Shown: positions 26,501 through 35,335 of the stretch, one piece after another | Position numbering within the stretch: position 1 is the first letter of the stretch | Layout of the letters: each line of letters starts with the position of its first letter | Source: Bacteroidia bacterium | Lineage (GTDB): Bacteria; Bacteroidota; Bacteroidia; Flavobacteriales; Flavobacteriaceae | Assembly (NCBI GenBank): GCA_030429455.1 | Contig: JAUIFC010000012.1 | Location: 1-41,423, forward strand | Length of the DNA: 41,423 bases | Reading direction: 5' to 3' | The notes under the pieces: generated by a model | The model's input: the letters and a program-made list of their open reading frames with translations, nothing else | Database searches by the model: none | Told to the model about the DNA's origin: nothing | Made by a program: the position numbers and the translations under genes

Positions 26501-26573
26501 CAATACTCTGTCCGAATGAAAACACAGACATTCCGAATAAAAGTACTACTGAAAACAGGAGGTTCAACTTCAT
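23562..26573 (-). CDS. SusC/RagA-family TonB-dependent outer membrane transporter
   Basis: A 1003-residue outer membrane transporter. Signal peptide (~1-21), then a carboxypeptidase-regulatory-like domain (VEIKGTVFDKQNNLPLNGA, residues ~25-105). The TonB-dependent plug (~115-260) contains EEVILTSSYGTKKRKEQLVGSIS, GQVAGLYIETNPRIG and IYGADAANGVILISTKKGKKGK, the SusC-specific motif. A long 22-strand barrel follows and ends in an aromatic residue (TFTIGINTTF). It imports a bulky ligand using TonB-ExbBD energy, with SusD as lid. It heads the operon SusC-SusD-lipoprotein-peroxidase, with no sigma/anti-sigma or hybrid two-component regulator adjacent. The 170-base region upstream contains a dispersed palindromic repeat. 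Confidence 0.97.
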   Translation of the reverse strand: MKLNLLFSVVLLFGMSVFSFGQSIVEIKGTVFDKQNNLPLNGATVSIKGKTRGTITNFEGEFSLRVDPENIEEKVLRISYLGFITQEVRIGTQRNFTIYLEEDVNTLEEVILTSSYGTKKRKEQLVGSISSIRAKDIVTEQVATSFDELLEGQVAGLYIETNPRIGEEVSINIRGQGSLSPLGQNVVGTSTQPLIIVDGIILSEEIGVDGNNFFDVGTGNLSENILNPLARVGIQDIESFEVLKDAAAVGIYGADAANGVILISTKKGKKGKPKFTAQFQGGFQNPMNQFQFLNGEQYRSILNTYHFNNGDFGSIQEWNGVDTDWFDLLNETGSFYRYNLSASGGFDNFNYRVSTSYQINNESQVNNTFTNFNSAVALGYNSKKLSVSLNVSPSLTEKNDPNTLFNFAVDPTIPVFDDEGNYTPFPSFGNPLAVANQNKRESKTFALLSSANLTYFINPNLEFRTLFGMDFSEKNEDRFFSGANGSGQFNDGDLGRRILRERNTTRWNWSGSLFYKKSFKKNSLDALVGVETRSEAIEFSLARGDDFENFEAPQPIALANEQDFQNDRLENAGRSFFSQINYNFNEKYFLLINGRIDQSSAFGDDRDTALNAGVGASWNISSEEFFNSNVIDLLKLRMSYGTTGNSRIGSYRALGLYTVDDVGQDGYNNNDYANLTSLPNPNLGWESNTKFNVGLDINFLSRFRFTADFFRDIRDELITSRPVISEVGLNQVQINGASMFNQGIEVELEAKWFDKPDFSWKTNFNISTLRNEITALEGLGSQFSSAENARSRQVGFAQSTIWGFNFIGIDPATGRELYNVDGEIFDGSYVRENFDQSDWVPIGDSQPEVYGGMRNAWRYKNFNLSVILSYAVGQDFLVGREILDNYRVLVNRNINANVWSQAWQQEGDIAQYPIITNRNPIISNSTKYIFDESHIRLRTVNLSYNVPLKDTKIPLKSLSVFVNGSNLMYWFFNPEDDFGNGVAEFRSVYPEMRTFTIGINTTF

Positions 26574-26604
26574 ATTTTAAAGATAAACGTAAAGCCGTCA
26601 AAAA

Positions 26605-26700
26605 ACATTAGCTTGTCAAGCTGAACTTGATTCAGCTTCTACATGTTCCTCGTTGGTTAAGGAGAAAGATTCTGAAATAAATTCTGAAGGACACACTTCA
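26605..26700. repeat. Imperfect palindromic dispersed-repeat-like element
   Basis: The segment GTCAAGCTGAACTTGATTCAG and, further on, GATTCTGAAATAAATTCTGAAGGACA form imperfect inverted arms (10 of 13 core bases pair). The wording matches a type of flavobacterial intergenic repeat containing GTCAAGCTGAACTTG. It lies between the start of SusC and the end of the next gene upstream. Copy number in the genome cannot be judged from this window. Confidence 0.4.
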
Positions 26701-26743
26701 TTTTTTGACAGCTACAGATTTTTATAATTAAATCCAATTCTAA

Positions 26744-28189
26744 CTACCTCACAATTATTTTTTGTGTTTTAGCCAACTTAGTATTTGTATAAAGCTTTAA
26801 AAAGTATATTCCACTATCTAAATTATGCCGAATTTGGTTTTGCTCAATCGTTCCATTCTTGACCAACTTCCCGGTTACATCAATGATCTGATAATCGATT
26901 TCAGCATTGATATTATGGGTGATGTTAATGACATCCACACTGGGGTTAGGATAGATTTTAACATCAAAATTGGAGCTAAGTGAGGTAATGCTTAAGGTTG
27001 CTGGATCAAAACTAAACAATTCGTTACCAGTGCCTAGAACTTCGTCTTCACCTTCAAAATACAAAATGTTGTTCAATAGAACGATGTCGTCTACATCCTT
27101 AACGGTATTGTCTAATTGTTCCACGACAGTTCCATCTGTTCTAAATAAGTGACCGCTAGTGTCGTTTGCATCTTCACCTCTGTAATACAACCAGCCATTG
27201 TAAGGCAAGTAGTCTTGAGGATCATGGTTAGAATTATCTGTTCCTGCAATGTTACTTAAGTTAGTGACTGTATCTGCATTTGGGTCGTATTTCCATAGCT
27301 GATCTCCATTGCCATCATCTCCTTCAAAATATAGGTTACCATTCCAAGCGTAGAAATTTGTGACATTGGAGACGGAGGCATTTGTTGCCGCAGACACCAA
27401 AACAGTACCGGCATTTGTTCCATCAGTTACCCAAAGGTCGTTATCTGCTTCAAAGTAAACCTCAGAACCCAATAGCGTAAGGTTGCTTATGCTGGAAGAA
27501 CTTGTGCCTGGAGCAATGTCTTTGATTAAGGTAAAGGCACCTGTCGCGGGGTCGAATTCGTACAATTCGTTATCGACAGTTGCATCGTCAGGCTCATAGC
27601 TGGCATACATGAGTAATTTGCCATTAAGAGCGACCATAGGCGATAATATGTTTTCGTCATTTGCAGTCGTATTTGCATTGGAGGCAGTTGTTCCATCCCA
27701 TTGGATTAAGTCGTTGGTATCTCCTGTAGACGCAATTCCTGTCATATACATGATACCATTTAATTCAATTGGTCTTTGGACGGCTTCGCTTACGCCTGGA
27801 AACAAATCAATTTTTACAGTGCCAGCATCGGTTCCATCCGTTGTCCATAGGTCTGCTGTTGTTCCATCGTTAGCTGAAAAATACAGATTGCCGTTGTATT
27901 CAAAAAAGGCAAAAGGATTACTGCTGCTAGATCCGGTACGGATATCTTTTACGAGAGAAGTGCCACCTGGCGTACCATCTGAAATCCATAGTTCGGCACC
28001 TAAATCGGCGCCACCCGTATTCACGCCGCTTGAATCGTCGGCAGAAAAGTAGATGTTACCATTGTAAACAACCAAATTACTTGGATTGGAATTTGCCGAT
28101 CCGCTATTAATGTCAATGACTTGATTTACCTGTGCATTGGCGAAAATAAATGCCATTAAAAACAGGCTTAAAGTGTAGATTTTTTTCAT
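26744..28189 (-). CDS. T9SS-exported ELWxxDGTxxGT-repeat protein
   Basis: A 481-residue protein: signal peptide (1-19, cleavage near ANA-Q), about six repeats of the ELWxxDGTxxGT family (ELWISDGTPGGTSLVKDI, DLWTTDGTDAGTVKIDLF, DLWVTDGTNAGTVLV, and weaker copies such as LFRTDGTVVEQL), then a type A sorting domain from about residue 405 (VKIYPNPSVDVINI to KTQKIIVR). Each repeat contains a second YNGxLYFxxxD strand, so the repeats probably close a beta-propeller. It should be secreted by T9SS and attached to the surface. Role and ligand are unknown. It is a single-gene unit with a perfect -7 box upstream. Confidence 0.92.
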   Translation of the reverse strand: MKKIYTLSLFLMAFIFANAQVNQVIDINSGSANSNPSNLVVYNGNIYFSADDSSGVNTGGADLGAELWISDGTPGGTSLVKDIRTGSSSSNPFAFFEYNGNLYFSANDGTTADLWTTDGTDAGTVKIDLFPGVSEAVQRPIELNGIMYMTGIASTGDTNDLIQWDGTTASNANTTANDENILSPMVALNGKLLMYASYEPDDATVDNELYEFDPATGAFTLIKDIAPGTSSSSISNLTLLGSEVYFEADNDLWVTDGTNAGTVLVSAATNASVSNVTNFYAWNGNLYFEGDDGNGDQLWKYDPNADTVTNLSNIAGTDNSNHDPQDYLPYNGWLYYRGEDANDTSGHLFRTDGTVVEQLDNTVKDVDDIVLLNNILYFEGEDEVLGTGNELFSFDPATLSITSLSSNFDVKIYPNPSVDVINITHNINAEIDYQIIDVTGKLVKNGTIEQNQIRHNLDSGIYFLKLYTNTKLAKTQKIIVR

Positions 28190-28223
28190 GTGTCTGTTAT
28201 TTGTAATTAGTCTAAATAAAAAA

Positions 28224-28231
28224 CAAAAGTA
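28224..28231 (-). promoter_or_regulatory. -7 promoter box for the ELWxxDGT-repeat gene
   Basis: On the minus strand TACTTTTG matches TAnnTTTG fully. The start site near 28217 gives a leader of about 28 bases, A/T-rich and free of any Shine-Dalgarno sequence. No convincing -33 element was found. Confidence 0.45.
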
Positions 28232-28312
28232 GGGAACAAATTGATATTACTTCAGTTTAAGAGTTCTTAAAAAAATTAAAAAATCAATATTACAAAAAAA
28301 ATTAATACCACA

Positions 28313-29851
28313 TCACCCCAACCACCCATCACGGTCTAAACTTCTGTATTGAATGGCTTCGCTGATATGTTCGCCAGTAATGGCTTTAGCTCCAGCTAAA
28401 TCGGCAATGGTTCGAGAGACTTTTAATATTCTGTCGTAAGCTCTAGCGGATAAGTTCAATTTTTCCATAGCGGTTTTGAGCAATTGCTTGGAGGCATCGT
28501 CTAAGGCGCAAAATGCCCTGATTTGTTTGACATCCATTTGAGCATTGTAGTGAATATAATCGATGCCTTCAAATCGTTTAGATTGAATGTCTCTCGCTTT
28601 GGTCACGCGTTCTCGGATAGACGCACTGCTTTCGCCACGTCTGTCGTCGCTTAGTTTTTCAAAAGGAACGGGTGTCACTTCGATGTGTATATCGATGCGG
28701 TCGAGTAGGGGACCACTTATTTTGCTCAAGTAGCGTTGCATTTCTGCTGGAGACGAAGTCACGGGCGCATCAGGATCGTTAAAATACCCGCCTGGACTTG
28801 GATTCATACTCGCCACCAACATAAAACTCGATGGGTAGGTGACTGTAAATTTTGCTCTGGAAATCGTGACTTCCCGATCTTCAAGCGGTTGGCGCATCAC
28901 CTCGAGTACACTGCGTTTAAATTCTGGTAATTCGTCTAAAAATAAAACGCCGTTATGGGACAGAGAGATTTCACCAGGCTGAGGATAAGCACCGCCACCA
29001 ACTAAGGCGACGTCTGATATGGTGTGATGCGGACTGCGAAATGGACGATTTGCCATGAGGCCTGTGTGGTCTTTTACGCGACCTACCACCGAATGAATTT
29101 TTGTGGTTTCCAAGGCTTCGTGCAAGGTCATTGGTGGGAGAATACTTGGCAACCGTTTGGCCAACATGGTTTTTCCACTTCCTGGTGGGCCAATCATGAT
29201 GATGTTGTGACCGCCAGCAGCAGCGATTTCCATGCAACGCTTGATGGATTCTTGACCTTTGACATCTGCAAAGTCGAATTTTGGATGTTCCAAATTTTTG
29301 TAAAACTCCTCTCGGGTGTTTAATATCGTCGGTTCGAGTGCTTTTTCTTTATCAAAAAAGTCAATGACTTCTGTGATATTTTCCACGCCATAAACATCGA
29401 GATTGCTTACTATTGCGGCTTCTTTTGCATTTTGCTTTGGGAGTATAAATCCTTTAAATCCTTCCTCTCTCGCTTTGATCGCAATAGGCAAGGCACCTTT
29501 GATAGGTTGTAAACCGCCATCCAAAGACAACTCGCCCATGATGATGTATTGGTCGATATGTTTAGCTTGAATTTGAGAAGAGGCCGACAAAATCCCAAGT
29601 GCCAAGGTCATGTCGTAGGCAGAGCCTTCTTTGCGAAGGTCGGCTGGTGCCATATTGATAGTTATTTTCTTACCTGGCAGTTTATAGCCATTATTTTTTA
29701 AGGCCGCCTGAATGCGGTAACTGCTTTCTTTGATGGCATTGTCTGGTAAGCCAACGAGGTGGTAACCGATTCCAGAATCGACATTGACTTCTACTGTTAT
29801 TGTTGTGGCTTCAACACCGAAAACGGCACTGCCAAAAACTTTTACGAGCAT
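28313..29851 (-). CDS. comM: YifB/ComM-family Mg-chelatase-like AAA+ ATPase
   Basis: A 512-residue cytoplasmic ATPase. The N-terminal domain (1-170, VFGVEATTITVEVNVDSGIGYHLVGLPD and GELSLDGGLQPIKG) resembles the Lon/ChlI-type fold. The AAA+ core has Walker A GPPGSGKT at 221-228, Walker B LFLDE at 303-307, and PFRSPHHTISDVALVGGG between them. The C-terminal domain ends with YRSLDRDGW. ComM is a hexameric helicase that moves branches during natural transformation, so this gene hints at DNA uptake competence, but Bacteroidota carry it widely. It stands alone, with neighbours on both sides on different transcripts. Length and motifs are complete. Confidence 0.95.
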   Translation of the reverse strand: MLVKVFGSAVFGVEATTITVEVNVDSGIGYHLVGLPDNAIKESSYRIQAALKNNGYKLPGKKITINMAPADLRKEGSAYDMTLALGILSASSQIQAKHIDQYIIMGELSLDGGLQPIKGALPIAIKAREEGFKGFILPKQNAKEAAIVSNLDVYGVENITEVIDFFDKEKALEPTILNTREEFYKNLEHPKFDFADVKGQESIKRCMEIAAAGGHNIIMIGPPGSGKTMLAKRLPSILPPMTLHEALETTKIHSVVGRVKDHTGLMANRPFRSPHHTISDVALVGGGAYPQPGEISLSHNGVLFLDELPEFKRSVLEVMRQPLEDREVTISRAKFTVTYPSSFMLVASMNPSPGGYFNDPDAPVTSSPAEMQRYLSKISGPLLDRIDIHIEVTPVPFEKLSDDRRGESSASIRERVTKARDIQSKRFEGIDYIHYNAQMDVKQIRAFCALDDASKQLLKTAMEKLNLSARAYDRILKVSRTIADLAGAKAITGEHISEAIQYRSLDRDGWLG

Positions 29852-29963
29852 AGAGATTAGTTTGTTTTAAAAATAGAAGTTTAAGATCAAAATCACTATT
29901 TAATTCCACTCTTTATTTCAAATCTTTATGATTTTATTTAAATTTAAACAAAATTCTTTACTC

Positions 29964-31418
29964 ATGGCCGGCTCTTTCATCGATTTACATTGTCATCCGT
30001 CATTAAAACCATACGGAAATAGCTTTAAACTAAACAGCACTAAAACCCAAAATAGTCCAGATCCTTTTTGTGAATACAGCATTTGGTTTCAGCAAAAGCC
30101 AAAATTATTTAGAAAGGTATTAAACGTGTTTTTACAGCTGACCAAATGGCGACAATCAGATTTTTCGAGTGCGCTAAACGCTGATGCTAAGGTCATTGTC
30201 GTTTCTTTATATCCTTTAGAAAAAGGCATGGTCGTGCATCATGATGCAGATGATGTGAAATTTACCGGGCGGTTGATGCGTAATTTGGCAACAGGAATCA
30301 GTATGCGTCGCGTGAGGCATTTGCAACGCATGAAGGATTATTTTGAGGATTTGGAAAATGAGTATAAATATTTTAAACAGCTGAATGATACAACCACATC
30401 TCTAAAAGGTGATGATCGAAAATTTGTACTTATAAAATCCGCGGCAGAAATTGACTATTCTGCGAAAGATGTGATCTATGTTTTACTTTCGATTGAAGGC
30501 GCTCATGTGTTTAATTGTGGATTACAATTGGAAGGACAACCCGAACCTGATGAGGGTGAAGTCTTGAGAAATGTGGACAAAGTGAAACATTGGGATTTCA
30601 GACCATTTTTTATTGGACTCGCCCATCATTTCGATAATCAGCTTTGTGGCTTTTCTAAAAGCTTTTCAGGAATGGTCGCCAATTTGATCAAACAGTTTCC
30701 AAATCCAGACCAGGGCTTAACAGGTTTAGGAATTAAGGTGATAGACAAGTTGCTCGACAACACACAAGGAAAGCGTATCCTTATCGATTTGAAACATATG
30801 AATCCAAAATCGAGGTATGAGTATTACAAGCATTTAAAAGAAACTTATCCAGGCGAAAATATTCCAATCCTTGTTAGTCATGGTGCTTTAAATGGCATGT
30901 TGGAACCATTTACACATAACTATGTCATCGAAGAAGGTTTTAATGCCAAGGATATCAATTTTTACTTTGATGAAATACTTAAGATCGAAGTGAGTAAAGG
31001 AATTTTTGGTATTCAGTTAGACGAAAGGCGCATCTATGATGTGGAAACGCACAAGGATATTTATAAAAATGCTAAGAAACACATGACCAAGTTTGGCCGT
31101 CCTTTGCTCAGAAAAAACACCTATTTTATTTGGAGACAAATACAACATATCGCCACCTATCTCGATAATTTAGGCAAAAATGCTTGGGATATTCAAGCTG
31201 TTGGAAGTGATTATGATGGCATCATTAACCCGTTAGACGGTTTGTGGACGGTGACCGAACTAAAGGATATCGATAAATATTTGATCCATCATGCCAGAGA
31301 TTTTCTGAAATCAAATCGAGGTCAACACTTACAGCCTAAAAATCAACTTTCAGCTGAAACAATTGTAGAAAAATTTATGACGGGGAATGCCAAAGCCTTT
31401 ATCGAACGAAATTTTTAG
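29964..31418 (+). CDS. Membrane dipeptidase-like (M19-related) metallohydrolase
   Basis: A 484-residue protein with an amidohydrolase/TIM-barrel metal-site layout: FIDLHCHPSLK at the N terminus (HxH), SIEGAHVFN, LAHHFDNQLCG, GLTGLGIKVIDKLL, ILIDLKHMNPKSR, ILVSHGALNG and VGSDYDGI near the end. The order and spacing are those of peptidase M19 (renal dipeptidase type) in a long divergent form. I prefer the ATG at 29964 because homologous proteins begin just before the DLHCHP strand; the frame is open from 29928. No signal peptide is visible, so it is probably cytoplasmic. It stops 3 bases from the convergent FG-GAP gene. Substrate is unknown. Confidence 0.75.
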   Translation: MAGSFIDLHCHPSLKPYGNSFKLNSTKTQNSPDPFCEYSIWFQQKPKLFRKVLNVFLQLTKWRQSDFSSALNADAKVIVVSLYPLEKGMVVHHDADDVKFTGRLMRNLATGISMRRVRHLQRMKDYFEDLENEYKYFKQLNDTTTSLKGDDRKFVLIKSAAEIDYSAKDVIYVLLSIEGAHVFNCGLQLEGQPEPDEGEVLRNVDKVKHWDFRPFFIGLAHHFDNQLCGFSKSFSGMVANLIKQFPNPDQGLTGLGIKVIDKLLDNTQGKRILIDLKHMNPKSRYEYYKHLKETYPGENIPILVSHGALNGMLEPFTHNYVIEEGFNAKDINFYFDEILKIEVSKGIFGIQLDERRIYDVETHKDIYKNAKKHMTKFGRPLLRKNTYFIWRQIQHIATYLDNLGKNAWDIQAVGSDYDGIINPLDGLWTVTELKDIDKYLIHHARDFLKSNRGQHLQPKNQLSAETIVEKFMTGNAKAFIERNF

Positions 31419-31421
31419 TCT

Positions 31422-34400
31422 TTAATTTTTTATTAGTTTTTTAGTTTCAACTGAGGTTTCAGATGAAACCTTGACGAAATAAACCCCAGGTTGCAGCGCA
31501 GACAAATCAAGTTTTATGGTGTTTTTTGCAGATTCTTTGGCAAAATATTTTTTTCCAAGGATATCAAACACTTCAATGTTATCGATTATGGAATTTGAAT
31601 GTATGTTTAAAATTCCGTTTGTTGGGTTTGGATAAAATGAAATTGTAGGCGTATTTACACCCATAATGCTTAAGTTATCCACATATTCCGTTGTGGCTGT
31701 ATTGGTGATGATAGGTGGATTAAAGTCAAAGTAAATGTCTGCTACGCCGCTGATATTGTCTCCTACGACTATATTATCTATGGGTTTTATTTTAAACGCA
31801 ATGAATCCATGAGAATTTGGTTCATCAGAAGTGCTGTCTGGTAAATTAATATTGTCAAATATAAACTGAACATGGCTACCATCAGTAATTTCTACACGCC
31901 CATTATGACTTAAGCTTAAGAGCTGCATGCTAGCCCAGTCTAATTTGGAGTCTAATACATGTTCCACACGAACATTTATGGCACTTGCTGTTCCTGTATT
32001 TTGAAATCTAATTAAGAAATGAAGGTATTTATCGGCATCGTTTATATGTATTTGATCACCTTCTAAAATCTGAATGTCATTTGGGTCATAAGAGCCAATA
32101 ACAATTTGGTTTAAGTTGAAGGTATTATCCTCTTGTGTTTCATCTCCTGCCACTGGTGTAATCGTCGCCGATGACACTAAAACATCATCGATATTGGTAG
32201 TCGGTGGCGGAAATACATTAAACGCCAGGTCTATGCTTCGGCTTTCAAATGGGTTAAGATTGTTGTAATTAAAGGTGAGTGTATTCGAAGTTTGAGATGC
32301 GATAGTTTCGCTCGCGTTTAAAAATTGAATTTTACTGTTGTCATATTGGAATGTCACATCTCCGTTTAATACTGTAGTGCCATTATTTTTGAAAACCAGC
32401 TGGTAACTCGTGTCAAATCCTGGTCTTGGATCATTGATGTTAGGATATATCACAACTTCCACATCGTTTATATTTTGTGAAGCTTCAATACAAAAATCAG
32501 AATTGAGTGTTGTAGTCGTAAAATTGCTAAAATCGTCCATATGGTTTAACGGATTACTTGAATAAAAAGCAGGTAAATTGGAGGTGATTTCGGTTGTAAA
32601 TACATCTTGATTTGTAAGAAAAGTATAACTGCCATCACTTTGAGTAAAGGTCGCAAAACTCGTTGAGGAATTGGAAGTGGTTATCAAGAGGTTTGCAATT
32701 CCAGCATCTTGGTCGTTACAGCCGTCTGCATTGGCATCCAATTTTACAACGCCATTGAGTTGGTTGGAGAAAAACCCTAAGTTTTCGTAAAGTGCAATCT
32801 GATCGTCATCATAAGACGATGTGATTAAATCAGGCTTTCCATCAAAATTAAAATCGGCTGAAGTGATGTGATTTACACGTTCTGTGTTGATCGTTATTTC
32901 AATCGGATTACCAAAATTTCCAGAGTCATCGTTTTCGAACCACATCAGTTTTGATCCAGATTCTGAATTAGTAACTAAATCCATATCGCCATCGTTGTCC
33001 ACATCAACTGCGTAAACTGCAGACGGTTTGTCTGGTACTGCAGAAGCGATGGTTTTTGGGCCGAAATTTCCTTGCCCATCAGTGTTAAGAAAATAGCCTA
33101 TTTCACCTTGAAACTTATTGGCAAAAATTAAGTCTTTAAACGAATCTCCATTTATATCTGCCAAGTAAATCGAACTTGGATAATTCATTTGAGGCGTAAT
33201 GACATTTTTTAGAGACAGGTCTCCAGAACCATCATTTTCATGCCATATAATTTCATTGTTGTTATAAGATACAAGAACATCGATGTCATTATCGTTATCG
33301 ACATCGCCAACCTGTAAGCTCAGCGGATATGAAAATCCACTTTGTGAAAATGTAATTGAAGATGCAAAAGTTCCATCTCCATTATTCTTGTAAAGTTTTA
33401 ATACGCTATCATTTTCTGCACTTATAATATCTATATCGCCATCGCCATCTATATCAGCGTGTTGAATTCTGACCAACATATTTGCAACATTATCAACTTC
33501 ATGATCCTGAATAAAAATTCCACTACCATCATTTTCTAGCCATCTTATTTTATACTCATCTGGATTACTATCAAAGTATGAGAAAAACAAAATGTCATTA
33601 AAGGAATCTCCATTTACATCAACGATAAAAGCTTCTCTTGGCGCTGGAATAGAATTGGAAATTAATATTTGATCAGAGTCAAAATCGCCATTCCCACTTG
33701 TGTTTTCATACCAGGCCAACTTTCTATCTGCGTGAGATGAGGAAACGATGTCTAAATCGCCGTCGCCGTCTAGATCTCCGGCATCGACATGATTTATAAA
33801 ATATGCATAGGACGAGATAGGGTTCTCCATTCCATAATTACCTAAGCCATCTGCGTTTTGAAACCAAGAGATTTGACAGTCTTCTCTGGATGTGGTCAAG
33901 ATATCAAGGTGGTTATCGCCATCTAAGTCTTCAACAAAAATGCTGTTTATATTTACAAAATCGTCCGCTATGATAACCTCATTGCCAAAGGTTACATTTC
34001 CTTGGTTGGTATAAGTAGATAGCGTATTTTTATTCGATTCGTTGAATACAATGTCTAATAAATTGTCGCCATTAATATCTGCCAAACGCAAAGATTTACT
34101 GTCTTGACTGCTTGTAGACTGTAGGCTTGGAAGAGGAACAATTGTTTGTGCATTGGCAAAAGTGCCGAACCCGTCGGTATTTTCGTACCATCTTATTTTT
34201 CTATCATTTCCGCCATTTTCAAAAATTCTAATAACGTCATTATCTCCGTCGTTATCCAAGTCGGCAGCAGTTACAAAATCGCCCTGAGCAAAAGTCCCCA
34301 TGGTTTCTAGAAAAGCTAGACTACCATCGGGTTGTAAATTATAAGCCCTTAAATCGTAACCAATATCTACGATGTAGTCTTGTAAATTGTCTCCATTGAC

Positions 34401-34997
34401 ATCAACGGTTGTAAATCCCTGATAATTTGAAGATGATGTATTTGGACTACCCAATAAAGTAATGACGTTAAAGCTTAAATTATCATTTTCAATCCAGCCT
34501 AAAAATCCTCGATAGCCAAAAGAAATATCAAGATCGCCGTCGCCATCCACATCGATGATTTGGTAGCCAATAGGACTTGTGTTGTCATTAACAACGAGTA
34601 CTTGAGGAGCACCAAAGCTTCCTGCTCCATCTGTATTTTCAACCCAAACGAGTTGCTCGCCGTTGCTAGAATTTACATAAAAGAATACATCGTTATCATT
34701 GTCTCCATCAATATCACCAACCTTTACATCAAATACACCAAAATCATCTAAGTAAATGGTATTTGCCTTACTGAAATGTTCAGCATTGTCTAAATTTTCA
34801 AACCAAGCCACTTCATTCCAGCCTGTGGTAATCACATCATTTAACCCGTCGCCATTGATGTCAGCAGAAACCACAGCATTTGGATTGACAACTCCAAAAG
34901 AATTGTCTATGACTATTTGTTGTTGAAAAGCTACCTGAGACAGTCCAAATTGAACACATATGATTGAGGTCAAGCCGCATAAAAAGAAGTTTTTCAT
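31422..34997 (-). CDS. T9SS-exported FG-GAP/VCBS repeat protein
   Basis: An 1191-residue surface protein from the ATG at 34997, which places the signal peptide (MKNFFLCGLTSIICVQFGLS) at the N terminus; the frame starts at 35018. Residues ~30-760 hold 14 FG-GAP/VCBS-type repeats, each with an Asp-rich Ca2+ loop such as DINGDGLND, DIDGDGDID or DVDNDGDMD, then WFEN or WYEN; this is enough for two seven-bladed propellers. A small SdrD/Cna-B-like beta domain (LNGVVKLDANADGCNDQDAG) follows at ~765, then a DUF11/DUF7619-like region (SYDPNDIQILEGDQIH and IYFDFNPPIITN). A type A sorting domain (ISFYPNPTNGILNI to TKKLIKN) ends it. Function: probable adhesive or binding protein; the ligand is unknown. 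Confidence 0.92.
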   Translation of the reverse strand: MKNFFLCGLTSIICVQFGLSQVAFQQQIVIDNSFGVVNPNAVVSADINGDGLNDVITTGWNEVAWFENLDNAEHFSKANTIYLDDFGVFDVKVGDIDGDNDNDVFFYVNSSNGEQLVWVENTDGAGSFGAPQVLVVNDNTSPIGYQIIDVDGDGDLDISFGYRGFLGWIENDNLSFNVITLLGSPNTSSSNYQGFTTVDVNGDNLQDYIVDIGYDLRAYNLQPDGSLAFLETMGTFAQGDFVTAADLDNDGDNDVIRIFENGGNDRKIRWYENTDGFGTFANAQTIVPLPSLQSTSSQDSKSLRLADINGDNLLDIVFNESNKNTLSTYTNQGNVTFGNEVIIADDFVNINSIFVEDLDGDNHLDILTTSREDCQISWFQNADGLGNYGMENPISSYAYFINHVDAGDLDGDGDLDIVSSSHADRKLAWYENTSGNGDFDSDQILISNSIPAPREAFIVDVNGDSFNDILFFSYFDSNPDEYKIRWLENDGSGIFIQDHEVDNVANMLVRIQHADIDGDGDIDIISAENDSVLKLYKNNGDGTFASSITFSQSGFSYPLSLQVGDVDNDNDIDVLVSYNNNEIIWHENDGSGDLSLKNVITPQMNYPSSIYLADINGDSFKDLIFANKFQGEIGYFLNTDGQGNFGPKTIASAVPDKPSAVYAVDVDNDGDMDLVTNSESGSKLMWFENDDSGNFGNPIEITINTERVNHITSADFNFDGKPDLITSSYDDDQIALYENLGFFSNQLNGVVKLDANADGCNDQDAGIANLLITTSNSSTSFATFTQSDGSYTFLTNQDVFTTEITSNLPAFYSSNPLNHMDDFSNFTTTTLNSDFCIEASQNINDVEVVIYPNINDPRPGFDTSYQLVFKNNGTTVLNGDVTFQYDNSKIQFLNASETIASQTSNTLTFNYNNLNPFESRSIDLAFNVFPPPTTNIDDVLVSSATITPVAGDETQEDNTFNLNQIVIGSYDPNDIQILEGDQIHINDADKYLHFLIRFQNTGTASAINVRVEHVLDSKLDWASMQLLSLSHNGRVEITDGSHVQFIFDNINLPDSTSDEPNSHGFIAFKIKPIDNIVVGDNISGVADIYFDFNPPIITNTATTEYVDNLSIMGVNTPTISFYPNPTNGILNIHSNSIIDNIEVFDILGKKYFAKESAKNTIKLDLSALQPGVYFVKVSSETSVETKKLIKN

Positions 34998-35018
34998 CTC
35001 ATTGAATTTTAATGGCAA

Positions 35019-35335
35019 TCAGCACTAAAAATTAAGGTATGTTGGCGTCATATTTAATCTTAAAATGAATAAGGCGTCTTCACCTATAACCTTGAGTTAG
35101 ACTACTATATTGTTGATATTCAAATGATTATATTATAATTATAGAATTTTGTCTTACTGAGCGTTGTTGAAGGGAGCTTTGTTATCTAAATTTATGTATA
35201 GCTTCGACTGCGCTCAGCCTAACAAATGTAAAACATTGATATTTTGTTTTTTATAACCAAATTATTAATCGAACTCAGGTTATTTACTTGAATTCTTTTT
35301 ATAAATAGGCCGATTATTAATAATTAGAACTTAAC
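35019..35335. other. Gene-free stretch with a dispersed-repeat-like fragment
   Basis: No open frame or RNA gene is seen here. The segment GCTTCGACTGCGCTCAGCCTAACA (around 35201-35224, broken here as GCTTCGACTGCG plus CTCAGCCTAACA) matches the style of short flavobacterial intergenic repeats. The rest is A/T-rich leader and trailer. Confidence 0.4.

Noticed and set aside
18300..26573. Ordinary polysaccharide utilisation locus
   Set aside because: SusC and SusD are present, but no glycoside hydrolase, lyase, esterase or sulfatase is encoded in the operon or beside it.
27609..28052. Plus-strand open frame of 147 codons
   Set aside because: It mirrors the ELWxxDGT repeat gene, which has a signal peptide, repeats and a T9SS tail.
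28256..28271. Terminator hairpin TTTAAGA-GT-TCTTAAA
   Set aside because: The stem is short and A/T-rich, and it lacks a T run on the side where transcription from comM would end.
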